Counted from the stretch's first letter, positions 38,577-47,704 are shown. The stretch is DNA of 64,000 nucleotides from Cytobacillus massiliigabonensis (GCF_900199725.1 NZ_LT904904.1:2518074-2582073); one strand, 5' to 3'. The notes: generated by a model from the sequence alone, not told the origin. Numbers and translations are program-made.

Positions 38577-38957
38577 ATGATTTATGTTTTTATTGGAATT
38601 GGCGGAATTGCTGGCAGTTTGCTTCGCTATTTTGTTTCTATTTGGACTGATCATTTATGGGCACATGCCTTTCCATATGGAACTCTTATCGCAAATTTAA
38701 CTGGATCCTTTCTCCTTGGCATTTTCACAAGGAAATACGGTAATAACGAGAAGGTAAATCGCATGCTTGTTCTGTTAATCGGTACCGGTGCAATTGGTTC
38801 TTATACGACAATGTCTACCTTTAGCACGGATATGATCAAGCTCATTGATAAAGGGGATTTTGGTATCGCACTACTATACATCTTGCTTAGTTTAACTGGC
38901 GGACTGGCAGCATCCTGGTTTGGCTATTTCTATCCATTCAGAAAAGTGAGGACATAA
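38577..38957 (+). CDS. crcB: Fluoride channel CrcB/Fluc, subunit 1
   Basis: A 126-aa four-helix membrane protein of the Fluc fluoride-exporter family. It has GGIAGSLLRYFVS, the pore asparagine in GTLIANLTGSFLLG, and the central phenylalanine/threonine block TTMSTFSTD. Proteins of this type form dual-topology dimers. The start is ATG 38577 after AGGGAG, with several in-frame upstream starts (38529, 38553) less likely. The second crcB follows two bases later. Confidence 0.9.
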   Translation: MIYVFIGIGGIAGSLLRYFVSIWTDHLWAHAFPYGTLIANLTGSFLLGIFTRKYGNNEKVNRMLVLLIGTGAIGSYTTMSTFSTDMIKLIDKGDFGIALLYILLSLTGGLAASWFGYFYPFRKVRT

Positions 38958-38959
38958 AA

Positions 38960-39331
38960 TTGGTTTTTCATATATGTTTGGTAGGAATTGGCGGTTTTTT
39001 TGGGGCAATTTGCCGGTACCTTGCAACTTCATACTTCCAAAGAAAATTCCCAAGCAAGATTCCATTAGGTACAATAGCTGTTAATTTGATGGGCTCCTTT
39101 TTATTAGGCTATCTATTGGGAATAGCAGAAGATGATGAGTTGACCTTATTTCTTGGAACAGGTTTTATGGGAGCATTTACTACGTTCTCAACCTTTAATT
39201 TAGAAGCAATAAAACTGATCGAAAGTAAAGAAAAAATAGCAGGAATATTTTATATTGCGATCACCTATGCAGGCGGAATTATACTTGCTTTCCTGGGGAT
39301 GCTTGCCGGAAAAATTGGAAAAGGAGCATAG
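38960..39331 (+). CDS. crcB: Fluoride channel CrcB/Fluc, subunit 2
   Basis: A 123-aa CrcB with GGFFGAICRYLAT, GTIAVNLMGSFLLG and TTFSTFNLEA. It begins at TTG 38960, two bases after the first crcB stop, with GTGAGG upstream. The tandem arrangement, as in B. subtilis, points to a heterodimeric channel of oppositely oriented subunits; that is known for paired crcB genes and inferred here. A terminator shared with the convergent yidC follows. Confidence 0.9.
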   Translation: MVFHICLVGIGGFFGAICRYLATSYFQRKFPSKIPLGTIAVNLMGSFLLGYLLGIAEDDELTLFLGTGFMGAFTTFSTFNLEAIKLIESKEKIAGIFYIAITYAGGIILAFLGMLAGKIGKGA

Positions 39332-39357
39332 CATTTTGGCTATACTCCTTCTTTTTG
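39320..39357. terminator. Terminator between crcB and yidC
   Basis: AAGGAGCATAGC pairs with GCTATACTCCTT with one mismatch, then CTTTTTG. It lies between convergent stop codons. Confidence 0.8.
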
Positions 39358-40143
39358 TTAGTTTGAGCTTACTTCTGTACCTTTTGATTTCTCGGATGGG
39401 TACAGCCTTCGACCAATCATTGTTTGCACAGTTAAGAAAATACCGCCAACTGTCCAATAAAGCGGCAATGCCGCTGGTGCATTTAGCGAAATTAAGACAA
39501 TCATTATAGGGGAGAGAAGACCCATAAACTTCATTTGCTGCTGTGTTTGAGCAGGCATATTCGCCTGTGAAACCTTGAACTGCAAATAATAAACAATCCC
39601 AGCAACTGCTGTAATCCATATATCTGAATGCCCGAGATTAAACCATAAAAACGAATGGGCAGCAATTTCCTCGGAACCTCTAATCGCATAATAAAATCCC
39701 ATTAATATTGGCATTTGAATAAGAATTGGAAGACATCCCATATTAAGCGGATTGACATTATGCTTCTTATAAAGAGCAAACATTTCCTGCTGAAGCTTTT
39801 GCTGTTCTTTTTGATCCTTTGCAGCTTTTAACTTCTTTTGGATGCTATCCATTTCAGGCTTAAGGACATCCATTTTCTCTTTCATTATTTGTTGTTTTTT
39901 ATATTGCTTTAACATTAAAGGCATTAACAACAGTCGAATGGCAAGAGTAATCACAATAATTGCAATGCCATAATTATCATGAAAGAGAACTGCCACTCCG
40001 TGTATTAAAGAGGCAAATGGTTCGACAGCGAATTTTTGAAAGAAGCCATCGCTATTTTGTGTATTGGGTGATCCACAAGCTGATAAAAGCATAGTTCCTG
40101 CTGCGAGCATGAATAATAAATAAAAGTATTTCAGTTTTTTCAT
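39358..40143 (-). CDS. YidC/Oxa1 family membrane protein insertase (YidC2/YqjG type)
   Basis: A 261-aa membrane insertase with a lipoprotein signal (lipobox LLSAC, about residue 23) and five further membrane helices. The hydrophilic-groove arginine lies in IRLLLMPLML, followed by a cytoplasmic coiled coil (KMDVLKPEMDSIQKKLKAAK) and the NPLNMGCLPILIQMPI and ALPLYWTVGG helices. It is the second, regulated insertase type by context: a MifM-like gene lies 28 bases upstream, and its Shine-Dalgarno AAGAGGAGTG is locked in a hairpin with the end of that gene. Expression is expected to rise when the main YidC fails. Confidence 0.93.
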   Translation of the reverse strand: MKKLKYFYLLFMLAAGTMLLSACGSPNTQNSDGFFQKFAVEPFASLIHGVAVLFHDNYGIAIIVITLAIRLLLMPLMLKQYKKQQIMKEKMDVLKPEMDSIQKKLKAAKDQKEQQKLQQEMFALYKKHNVNPLNMGCLPILIQMPILMGFYYAIRGSEEIAAHSFLWFNLGHSDIWITAVAGIVYYLQFKVSQANMPAQTQQQMKFMGLLSPIMIVLISLNAPAALPLYWTVGGIFLTVQTMIGRRLYPSEKSKGTEVSSN

Positions 40144-40149
40144 ATTGTC

Positions 40150-40192
40150 ACTCCTCTTAATAGTAAATAAATTATTTTACAATTAGAGGAGT
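40150..40192 (-). promoter_or_regulatory. Hairpin hiding the yidC Shine-Dalgarno, left arm inside the leader ORF
   Basis: Read on the minus strand, ACTCCTCT (40192-40185, codons T91-L93 of the leader peptide) pairs perfectly with AGAGGAGT (40157-40150), which is the yidC ribosome binding site. The loop is 27 bases and holds the leader stop codon. A ribosome halted near the end of the leader ORF would open it. Confidence 0.75.
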
Positions 40193-40462
40193 AGCACCTT
40201 CAGGATCATCACTAGGACCTTGTTTTTTGCGAATGCATTTAATCATCCAAACTAATAATGGATTTCTATATTTATAATAAAATAACTGCTGAATCGAAAA
40301 TTTATTCGATGATTCAATTGTTCTAGCAGTATCTAAAGAGTTATAAAAATGATATTCAATATTCCAAACCCAAATAAACTTAACAATCATGCCCAAGAGG
40401 AAGCTTGCATAAATTGTATACTCGGTGGGAATATTCGAGATATCGATAATAAATTCAGTCAT
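40172..40462 (-). CDS. MifM-like nascent-chain sensor / leader peptide upstream of yidC
   Basis: A 96-aa protein with one N-terminal membrane helix (about 15-34, YTIYASFLLGMIVKFIWVW), a cytoplasmic middle, and a C-terminal segment with W72, basic residues 75-80 and an acidic patch (PSDDPEGA, 83-90). The ATG at 40462 follows GAGGTG. In B. subtilis MifM has this layout (one helix, then an arrest segment with Trp and a DEED-like patch) and stalls its ribosome to expose the yqjG start site. The position, length, topology and hairpin all match, while the arrest sequence itself is clearly divergent. Arrest here is inference. Confidence 0.75.
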   Translation of the reverse strand: MTEFIIDISNIPTEYTIYASFLLGMIVKFIWVWNIEYHFYNSLDTARTIESSNKFSIQQLFYYKYRNPLLVWMIKCIRKKQGPSDDPEGATPLIVK

Positions 40463-40632
40463 ATTTTCACCTCATAACTTAAGGCCAATGGATAAATTAT
40501 AGAGTAAATGTTTGATTTAAGCAATGAAGAACATATTCAAATACAATTGAAACATAAGCTTTCCTGTTGAACCCAAGGGAATAGAGTAATAGAATAGTAG
40601 ATAGACTGACTAATTTAGAACGGTGGGGTATT

Positions 40633-41553
40633 TTGTTATTACCAAAGCAAAAAACGCTCGTTAAATTTATAAAAGTATTTATTCCCATTTTTATTTTATT
40701 TGTTCTCGCCTTTGAGTCAAAGGAAATTTTCAAAGATTTTAATTGGCAGCTGCTTAATCATTATTTGGACAGGTTAGCATTAAATAAACTTTTATTTATT
40801 TTAATCCTAGGTCTAATTTCACTGATACCGATGTTTTTCTATGATGTCATTCTGCTTCAAATATTTCACATATACATACCGAAAAGGAAGCTTATCTTTT
40901 TTTCGCTTGCTGCAAATGCATATTCCAATCTGATCGGATTTGGTGGAGTTGCTGGCACAACATTACGCTCCTTTTACTATAGATCATACGTAAGAAATGA
41001 CACACCTTATATCCAGACCATTGCGAAATTGTCCCTATTTTATTTATCAGGACTTTCCGTATTATCCTGGATCACCGCATTTTCTGATATGCATGTTTAT
41101 TCAGAAGTAAAATTCATCAAACTGGCAGTCTGGGCAATTGCCTTATACACACCTATTCTCTTGATTGTTTTCTTTCTAAAAAAATCTTTTTGGAACCTAG
41201 GGCATGTAAAACGCGGCTTTATTAGTGAACTAATGGCTGTTTCCTTATTCGAATGGTTATTTGTTGTTTTTTGTATATGGGGGATAGCGAACTTTTTAGG
41301 CGTTTCAGTTCCATTTACGAATGTATTTCCAATTGTAATTATTTCTGCTTGTGCGGGTATTATTAGCTTGATCCCTGGTGGAATCGGCTCCTTCGATCTT
41401 GTTTTTTTAATAGGAATGGAGACAAAGGGAGTACCAGCAGAACTTAGCTTATTAATTATTATGTTCTACCGTCTAAGCTATTATATCGTTCCAGCTGTTT
41501 TAGGGACGCCGTTTATTATGAGACATTTTATGCTGAAAAAAAATACTCGATAA
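40633..41553 (+). CDS. Lysylphosphatidylglycerol-flippase-like membrane protein (UPF0104 / MprF N-domain only)
   Basis: A 306-aa protein with about eight membrane helices. It matches the N-terminal flippase half of MprF (PF03706-type): SNLIGFGGVAGTTLRSFYYR, the LIPGGIGSFDLVFL helix end and YRLSYYIVPAVLG. The C-terminal aminoacyl-PG synthase domain is missing, so it cannot make lysyl-PG by itself. The start codon is probably TTG 40633 with GGTGGGG five bases upstream. It is divergent from the MifM-like gene. A structured repeat starts at its stop codon. Confidence 0.83.
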   Translation: MLLPKQKTLVKFIKVFIPIFILFVLAFESKEIFKDFNWQLLNHYLDRLALNKLLFILILGLISLIPMFFYDVILLQIFHIYIPKRKLIFFSLAANAYSNLIGFGGVAGTTLRSFYYRSYVRNDTPYIQTIAKLSLFYLSGLSVLSWITAFSDMHVYSEVKFIKLAVWAIALYTPILLIVFFLKKSFWNLGHVKRGFISELMAVSLFEWLFVVFCIWGIANFLGVSVPFTNVFPIVIISACAGIISLIPGGIGSFDLVFLIGMETKGVPAELSLLIIMFYRLSYYIVPAVLGTPFIMRHFMLKKNTR

Positions 41554-41702
41554 GAAAAGCGCAAGTGTCTTGGTCATCGCGGAAGGGCCGGTTCTTTCGA
41601 TAAAGGAAACACGGTGAGAGTGAGCGAACCGATGTTGACGCAATCGTTGCGGAGGGGACCTGAAGTTTGATAGGCGATAAGACGCTTCCGCTAGACAATT
41701 CT
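41551..41702 (+). repeat. Structured intergenic repeat, family A, full copy
   Basis: It starts at the preceding stop codon (TAAGAAAAGCGCAAGTGTCTT) and ends GACGCTTCCGCTAGACAATT. The ends pair (GCGCAAGTGTCTT with AAGACGCTTCCGC, one mismatch and one wobble), and an inner stem CGGTTC/GAACCG is present. Other copies: 32786 (decayed) and 47705-47979 (inverted, interrupted). Confidence 0.8.
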
Positions 41703-41735
41703 CTAACTCCAAAGTTATGCTTTCTTATCTTTATA

Positions 41736-41766
41736 TAAAAGGGGGCTGTCTCATCAACAGCCCCTC
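41736..41766 (-). terminator. Terminator of bioY
   Basis: GGGGCTGT/ACAGCCCC with a seven-base loop and a T-rich minus-strand tail, four bases after the bioY stop. Confidence 0.82.
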
Positions 41767-41769
41767 CAA

Positions 41770-42351
41770 TTATATTGATTCCTGCTTAACGTTTGTGTGA
41801 GCGGAAAATAAAAGGTTTGCGGAAACTAATCTTTTTCGAATGATAATGCCGATCCATGAAGCAAGTGCTGCTTTAATTAACCCAACAGCAAGGAACGGAG
41901 TGAAGCCGCTGGCTAAAGCCTGTACCCAAGTAAGTTCTGCTGAAATTTTCAGCCACGCAGTACCAAAAGATAAGGTGATAATCATCCCAATGGTATTTGC
42001 AAACATTGCATGTTTAAATGTAAATCCAACTTTCTCCATATAGAAACCGATGATAAATGTTGCAGGAATAAATCCAACTAAGAATCCGCCTGTCGGTCCA
42101 ATTAACTTAGAAATTCCACCTGAGAATTCGGCAAATACAGGTACACCTGCAGAGCCAATCACTAAATACAATAGGACAGAAAGCGTACCATAACGGGAAC
42201 CAAGGATTGTTGCAGCTAACCCGATGGCCAGTGTTTGTCCAGTAATCGGTACTAGCGGAAGCGGAATCGTTATTTGTGCTAAAACGCCGATAATAGCAGC
42301 GAATAGTGCAGTAACAATCATTGATCTTAATTTTAGTTGCTGATTTGTCAT
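41770..42351 (-). CDS. bioY: Biotin ECF transporter S component BioY
   Basis: A 193-aa membrane biotin-binding subunit of an ECF transporter with six helices. The family block PLVPITGQTLAIGLAATILGSRYG and SGGISKLIGPTGGFLVGFIPA, with the conserved GPTGG(Y/F)L loop, is present. It works with EcfAT proteins encoded elsewhere. A BirA-type operator lies upstream, so biotin should repress it. The gene is monocistronic. Confidence 0.95.
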   Translation of the reverse strand: MTNQQLKLRSMIVTALFAAIIGVLAQITIPLPLVPITGQTLAIGLAATILGSRYGTLSVLLYLVIGSAGVPVFAEFSGGISKLIGPTGGFLVGFIPATFIIGFYMEKVGFTFKHAMFANTIGMIITLSFGTAWLKISAELTWVQALASGFTPFLAVGLIKAALASWIGIIIRKRLVSANLLFSAHTNVKQESI

Positions 42352-42368
42352 TTGCGAACTCCTCTCTA

Positions 42369-42397
42369 TGTTAACTTTAAGATAATTAGGTTAACAA
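42369..42397 (-). promoter_or_regulatory. BirA operator upstream of bioY
   Basis: Read on the minus strand: TTGTTAACC, 13 bases, GTTAACA. This is the inverted repeat bound by the biotin repressor BirA in Bacillus, placed 18 bases before the bioY ATG. Confidence 0.85.
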
Positions 42398-42521
42398 TTT
42401 TAAATTAATATTTTCTTAATCTTTTGTCAAGCTCTTTTTCCTTGATGGAACATGGCTTGTGTAATCATACTCATTTCAGGGTAATATAAAACTATTAATT
42501 GCTTATAAGAGGAGGTATATT

Positions 42522-44012
42522 ATGAGCACATCATATAATGATGACAGTCTTTCTTTGCATACAGATTTATACCAAATTAATATGGCAGAAACGTATTGGA
42601 ATGATCAAATACATAATAAAAATGCCGTTTTTGAATTGTATTTTCGTAAAATTCCATTTGGAAATGGATATGGAATATTTGCAGGTTTAGAAAGAGTCAT
42701 TGAATTTATTGAGAAATTCCGTTTTTCAGATAGTGATATCGCCTATTTGCGTGATGAGTTACAGTATAAAGAAGATTTTCTTGAATATTTGCGCTCTCTT
42801 ACATTTACAGGTTCCATTCGTTCTTTACAAGAAGGGGAGCTTGTATTCGGAAATGAACCAATTATAAGAGTAGAGGCTCCGCTTGCACAGGCACAATTAA
42901 TTGAAACAGCCTTGTTAAACATTATTAATTATCAAACTTTAATCGCAACAAAGGCCGCTCGAATTAAAGAGGTCGTTGGTGAGGAAATAGCGATGGAGTT
43001 TGGAACAAGAAGGGCACATGAAATGGATGCAGCTATTTGGGGGGCAAGAGCTGCATATATTGGAGGCTTTCAATCAACATCAAATGCTAGAGCAGGGAAA
43101 AAATTTGGCATGCCTGTATCTGGTACACATGCTCATGCACTCGTGCAAGCATATAGAGATGAATATACGGCATTTCATAAGTATGCACAAAGGCACAAAA
43201 ATTGTGTATTCCTTGTTGATACTTATGATACATTGAAATCTGGAATTCCAAATGCCATAAAAGTAGCGAAAGAGCTTGGTGATCATATAAATTTTGTGGG
43301 TATTCGTCTTGACAGCGGTGACCTGGCTTATCTTTCGAAAGAAGCGAGGAAAATGCTTGATGATGCAGGATTTCATCAAACGAAAATTATTGCTTCCAAT
43401 GATCTTGATGAATATACAATCATGAATTTAAAAGGGCAAGGTGCGAAAATTGATGTATGGGGAATTGGAACAAAATTGATTACTGCCTATGATCAGGCTG
43501 CTCTTGGAGCAGTTTACAAGCTTGTTTCGATTGAAAATGAAGCAGGGAACATGGTTGATACGATAAAAATCAGCGGAAATCCTGAAAAGGTTACGACACC
43601 GGGTCTAAAGAAAGTGTATCGGATCATAAATAAAAAATTTAATAAATCTGAAGGGGATTACATTGCGTTAGACTTCGAGTATCCACAAGATGAAAAACGT
43701 TTAAAAATGTTCCATCCTGTTCATACATATATGAAGAAATATGTAACAGATTTTGAAGCAAAAGAACTCCATAAAGATATTTTTATTAATGGAAAACGTG
43801 TTTACTCTTTGCCAAACCTTTCATCGATTCAGCAATATGCGAGGGAAAACTTAAATCTCTTATGGGAAGAGTATCGAAGAGCATTAAATCCAGAAGAGTA
43901 TCCAGTCGATTTAAGCCAAAAGTGCTGGGATAATAAAATGAAGCATATTGAAATGGTGAAACAAAAGGTAAAAGAGTATTTAGAAAAGGGAAAATTGGGG
44001 GAAGAGAAATGA
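42522..44012 (+). CDS. pncB: Nicotinate phosphoribosyltransferase PncB
   Basis: Converts nicotinate and PRPP to nicotinate mononucleotide in NAD salvage; 496 aa. Motifs: [15 protein letters not shown] at the start, [62 protein letters not shown] and [24 protein letters not shown] precedes the ATG at 42522. Its stop overlaps the nadE start by four bases, so salvage and final amidation are co-expressed. Confidence 0.95.
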   Translation: MSTSYNDDSLSLHTDLYQINMAETYWNDQIHNKNAVFELYFRKIPFGNGYGIFAGLERVIEFIEKFRFSDSDIAYLRDELQYKEDFLEYLRSLTFTGSIRSLQEGELVFGNEPIIRVEAPLAQAQLIETALLNIINYQTLIATKAARIKEVVGEEIAMEFGTRRAHEMDAAIWGARAAYIGGFQSTSNARAGKKFGMPVSGTHAHALVQAYRDEYTAFHKYAQRHKNCVFLVDTYDTLKSGIPNAIKVAKELGDHINFVGIRLDSGDLAYLSKEARKMLDDAGFHQTKIIASNDLDEYTIMNLKGQGAKIDVWGIGTKLITAYDQAALGAVYKLVSIENEAGNMVDTIKISGNPEKVTTPGLKKVYRIINKKFNKSEGDYIALDFEYPQDEKRLKMFHPVHTYMKKYVTDFEAKELHKDIFINGKRVYSLPNLSSIQQYARENLNLLWEEYRRALNPEEYPVDLSQKCWDNKMKHIEMVKQKVKEYLEKGKLGEEK

Positions 44013-44833
44013 CATTACAAAAAGAAATAATGCAGAGCCTTCATGTAAATCCGGACATTGATCCAAAAAACGAAATTAGAAGACGGATTGATTTCTTAAA
44101 AGAATATCTGATTCGCACAAAAGCGAAAGGATATGTCCTTGGAATAAGCGGTGGGCAGGATTCCACACTTGCCGGCAGATTAGCCCAGCTGGCAGTAGAG
44201 GAACTGCGTAATGAGGGGCAAAATGACGTATTATTTATTGCAGTACGTCTTCCATATGGCGTACAAGCAGATGAAACCGATGCAAAGTTAGCTTTATCCT
44301 TTATTAAAGCTGATCAAGAATATGTATTTAATATAAAAGCAGCAGTCGATGAGGTCCAAAAAGAATTTAACTCCATTATCCAAGCTCAGCCTTTAAGTGA
44401 TTATCAAAAGGGAAATGTAAAGGCTAGAATGAGAATGATTGCCCAATACGCTTTTGGCGGTGAAAAAGGGCTCCTAGTTATTGGAACGGATCATGCTGCA
44501 GAAGCAATTACAGGATTTTTTACAAAATATGGAGATGGCGGCGCAGATATCACACCATTAACTGGATTAACAAAAAGACAGGGGAAGGCACTGCTGAAAG
44601 AATTAGGTGCGGATGAAAGATTGTACTTAAAAGTACCAACTGCCGACCTTCTTGATGAAAGACCAGGACAGGCAGATGAAACAGAGCTAGGCATTACTTA
44701 TGAAGAATTGGATGATTACCTAGAAGGGAAACAAGTATCATCGGATGTTGCTGAAAAAATTGAAAAACGCTATTTAATCACAGAACATAAAAGACAAATT
44801 CCTGCTTCGATGTTTGATAGATGGTGGAAATAA
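44009..44833 (+). CDS. nadE: Ammonia-dependent NAD synthetase NadE
   Basis: Amidates deamido-NAD to NAD with ammonia; 274 aa, the length of the short form without a glutaminase domain. It shows the PP-loop [62 protein letters not shown] and [17 protein letters not shown]. It overlaps pncB (ATGA) and ends in a terminator shared with the convergent gene. Confidence 0.95.
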   Translation: MTLQKEIMQSLHVNPDIDPKNEIRRRIDFLKEYLIRTKAKGYVLGISGGQDSTLAGRLAQLAVEELRNEGQNDVLFIAVRLPYGVQADETDAKLALSFIKADQEYVFNIKAAVDEVQKEFNSIIQAQPLSDYQKGNVKARMRMIAQYAFGGEKGLLVIGTDHAAEAITGFFTKYGDGGADITPLTGLTKRQGKALLKELGADERLYLKVPTADLLDERPGQADETELGITYEELDDYLEGKQVSSDVAEKIEKRYLITEHKRQIPASMFDRWWK

Positions 44834-44836
44834 AAC

Positions 44837-44866
44837 AGACGCTTGGGGGAACCCAAGCGTTATTCA
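44837..44866. terminator. Bidirectional terminator after nadE
   Basis: ACGCTTGGG/CCCAAGCGT with a four-base loop between the two convergent stops. Confidence 0.75.
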
Positions 44867-45598
44867 TACCCAATATGTAATTGAATCCATGATGCCAATC
44901 AACAATAGAATCACCCCCGCAATCCTTTGAATAAATAGCCCAATTTTCTTGCTTTTCCTCATTAAGGCTCCATCAACGCCTAACACATAAATGATCATTA
45001 AAAAAACAATGAGTGGGACAGAGGTGCCAATCGCAAAAATAGGAGGGAGGACAGCTCCATAAGTTGAATTCAAAACTAAAGGCATAAGCCCAAAAAAGAA
45101 TAGCGAGAACATCGTCGGACAAAACGAAATAGAGAAGATTGCCCCCATTAAAAATGATCCCATTTTTCCGCTTCCTTTGAATTCTGGCAGTTTTTCACTC
45201 ACTTTAGACACCCATTTAAGCCGAATCATTCCAATTAGGACAAGTCCCATAACTATGAATAATGGACCCATGAGCTTTCGAAATATCGAAAAGTATTCTG
45301 GAAGCATCATTTGCAGCTCTTGACCAAGAAACCACACAAAAAAGCCTAAAGCTGAAAAAACAGCGATTTTGCCGACTATAAAAAAGAATACTTCTGCCCA
45401 CTGATTTTTAGTCTGAATACTTTTATTGCCATAAAAAGTAATAGCACCTATATTTCCTGTTAGCTGACAAGGTGCCAGCGCACCAACTAAACCTAGTATA
45501 AAAGCACCCAGCAGCGGTATTTCTTTGCTCTCATCAACCATGGATAAAAAAGGACCACTTAAAACTTGTGAAAGATCATTGAGCAGTTGATACATCAT
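44864..45598 (-). CDS. CcdA/DsbD-like (or SafE-like) membrane protein
   Basis: A 244-aa protein with six membrane helices. It has two conserved single cysteines placed as in the thiol-reductant transporters CcdA/DsbD: GALAPCQLTGN in helix 1 and SFCPTMFSLFF in helix 4. Such proteins pass electrons from thioredoxin to the outside, for cytochrome c or copper-site assembly; related proteins are annotated as sulfite exporters. The start is ATG 45598 or 45595, with GGAGGAAT upstream. Substrate and partner are unknown. Confidence 0.68.
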   Translation of the reverse strand: MMYQLLNDLSQVLSGPFLSMVDESKEIPLLGAFILGLVGALAPCQLTGNIGAITFYGNKSIQTKNQWAEVFFFIVGKIAVFSALGFFVWFLGQELQMMLPEYFSIFRKLMGPLFIVMGLVLIGMIRLKWVSKVSEKLPEFKGSGKMGSFLMGAIFSISFCPTMFSLFFFGLMPLVLNSTYGAVLPPIFAIGTSVPLIVFLMIIYVLGVDGALMRKSKKIGLFIQRIAGVILLLIGIMDSITYWV

Positions 45599-45696
45599 TA
45601 TTCCTCCAAGGCTGTAAGATATATTCTTATTAAGCATATCAAATATTTGTCCTAGTGAAGTCTTAATTAATAACAAGTTCGTTAACTTTTTTGAAT

Positions 45697-45729
45697 AGAA
45701 AAAAACCGTTTCTTACTCAGAAACAGTTT
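45697..45729 (-). terminator. Terminator overlapping the end of the next minus-strand gene
   Basis: AAACTGTTTCT pairs with AGAAACGGTTT (one wobble) and a run of T follows. The left arm overlaps the last codons of the gene ending at 45713. Confidence 0.8.
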
Positions 45730-46792
45730 CATCCATTCCAATTCTTTGTTGAATAGCTTGATAAAAATCTTCTGGATCATCAACATTTAAAATGATTCGT
45801 TTAACTTCCTTCTGCATCCCGTAAGCGAAGTTCACTACTTGATGCTCCTTTAAATTTATTTCGAATTGAGGCTTTTCTTGAAAAAAATCGATTACTCTTG
45901 CATCAAATAGGTTACTCAGTTCTTTTTTATTTAACTTTTCTGGACCATCGTAATATTTTATTTCTTTTATATTCTCTAAAGGGAGCTCCATGCTTCTGGA
46001 AAAGCCTGATTGCAGAAGAAGGCAATCTTTTGTAAGCACAAAAGGGGTAAGACGAATCGCATGAATTTCAGCCAGAAAATATAGAATGGCATATAAATTA
46101 AGGAATAGAAGAATGTAAGAAGCCATTTCATTCCATTGATGAAGAAAATAATGAAAGCCAATCGATTCAATGACTGTCGCATGAATAAGCATGATGTAAA
46201 CAGCATTAACACTTGTCTTTTTATGATAAGTATAGGAGCGACCATTTTGAATATTTACCTTTTTTCGCCAAGCAAAGAGGGAATAATAGAACATAGATAA
46301 CTCCGACAAGAAAACAGTGATTAGACGATGATTTGGCAGATGATTTTTAACAGTTCTCCTCACATGTAATTGAAAAAGTGAATCTTGTTTTGAAATGGAC
46401 CGATAATTTCTAATGAGCCTAGGCAGTTTTGATATGATCTTGTAAAGAATGAAGAGCTCAACTAGAATGAGCAATCCTTCCGAAAGGAAAACAATATATG
46501 GCAAAAAAGAGTATTGAGATAAATGTTCATTGGGAATAATCATGGACGCAGCACCATAAGCAGCAAGGATTACGATCCCCATATACTTAAGTGAATATCT
46601 CTTCCGGATGATAAAGAAGTAGGCAAGCAAAGGAATCACAATCATGAAATCGAGTATCGATCCTATAACTGCACCACTAGGAACTGGAACTGCTATTGGA
46701 ATTCTATATAAAGTATAATTTGCAGCGAGTATGAAACTAATGAAAATGAAAAATAGAAGAATTTTATTATTTTTTGCACTTATTTTTGTCAA
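45713..46792 (-). CDS. Polytopic membrane protein with C-terminal PH-like region, unknown function
   Basis: A 359-aa protein. The N-terminal two-thirds hold about seven hydrophobic helices arranged in two groups, broken by a basic cytoplasmic loop (about 125-190). The C-terminal 100 residues (FVLTKDCLLLQSGFSRSMEL through the end) look like a soluble bacterial PH-type domain. The start is TTG 46792, nine bases after GGAAGGAG; an upstream start at 46858 gives an implausible Phe run. I do not recognise a named family, though similar Bacillus proteins exist. Monocistronic. Confidence 0.62.
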   Translation of the reverse strand: MTKISAKNNKILLFFIFISFILAANYTLYRIPIAVPVPSGAVIGSILDFMIVIPLLAYFFIIRKRYSLKYMGIVILAAYGAASMIIPNEHLSQYSFLPYIVFLSEGLLILVELFILYKIISKLPRLIRNYRSISKQDSLFQLHVRRTVKNHLPNHRLITVFLSELSMFYYSLFAWRKKVNIQNGRSYTYHKKTSVNAVYIMLIHATVIESIGFHYFLHQWNEMASYILLFLNLYAILYFLAEIHAIRLTPFVLTKDCLLLQSGFSRSMELPLENIKEIKYYDGPEKLNKKELSNLFDARVIDFFQEKPQFEINLKEHQVVNFAYGMQKEVKRIILNVDDPEDFYQAIQQRIGMDETVSE

Positions 46793-46888
46793 ATATAACC
46801 ACTCCTTCCATTTAATTATACTGTATTTAAAGAAGAAGAAAAACAAAAAATGCAGCAATGGTCAGTTGCTGCATGTAAGAAAAGTGAG

Positions 46889-47617
46889 TTAATTTTTTGT
46901 AAGGATTCGCTGTGCCCATGCAGTTTTTTCTTCGCTTGGCGGCTCAATTTCTTTTAGAGGATAGTCTAGACCGAGCGCTTCCCATTTGTATACACCAAGC
47001 TTATGGTAGGGGAGTACCTCAACCTTCTGCACATGATTTAATGAATGGATGAACTCCCCTAGTTTTCTTAAGTCCTGTTCATCATCTGAAATGGTTGGAA
47101 CAAGTACATGGCGAATCCAAACTGGTACCTCATGATCAGACAAGTAACGAGCAAACGTTAAGATATGATCATTGGTTAAACCAGTCAGTCTTTTGTGTTT
47201 CTCTTTATCAATTTGTTTTAAGTCGAGTAGAACGAGGTCAGTATATTGCAATAACTCTTTTAATTGTTCTTGAAATAACGGTGCGTTTGAATAACAGCCA
47301 CCTGATGAATCAATTGCGGTATGAATCCCAGCCTTCTTGCATTCTTTAAAGAGTTCAATTAGAAAGGGGATTTGCAGCAGCGGTTCACCTCCGCTAACAG
47401 TAATGCCACCACCAGATGCTTCAATGAAAGGCAGATAGGACCTTATATCTGACATGATTTCTGAGACAGACATTCGCTTGCCTGTGCCTATCTCCCACGT
47501 ATCGACATTATGGCAAAATTGGCAGCGGAGCAGACAGCCCTGTGTAAATACAACATATCGAATACCTGGTCCGTCAACGGTTCCAAATGTTTCAATTGAA
47601 TGTATGTTTCCAATCAT
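46889..47617 (-). CDS. pflA: Pyruvate formate-lyase activating enzyme PflA
   Basis: Radical-SAM activase, 242 aa, which abstracts hydrogen from the glycine of PflB. The CX3CX2C cluster motif is CLLRCQFC, preceded by SIETFGTVDGPGIRYVVF and followed by SGGGITVSGGEPLLQ. The start is ATG 47617, seven bases from AAGGAAG; the ATG at 47623 abuts that site. It lies downstream of pflB on the same strand, separated by a 360-base stretch occupied by nested repeats, so it may depend on read-through or its own promoter. Confidence 0.93.
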   Translation of the reverse strand: MIGNIHSIETFGTVDGPGIRYVVFTQGCLLRCQFCHNVDTWEIGTGKRMSVSEIMSDIRSYLPFIEASGGGITVSGGEPLLQIPFLIELFKECKKAGIHTAIDSSGGCYSNAPLFQEQLKELLQYTDLVLLDLKQIDKEKHKRLTGLTNDHILTFARYLSDHEVPVWIRHVLVPTISDDEQDLRKLGEFIHSLNHVQKVEVLPYHKLGVYKWEALGLDYPLKEIEPPSEEKTAWAQRILTKN

Positions 47618-47704
47618 GATCATCTTCCTTTCATGCCAGAGGTTAGAGAGGAGGGTTCAAGAAATCGATAATAATGCTGGTTTCTTGAACACTTCCGCTT
47701 ATAT

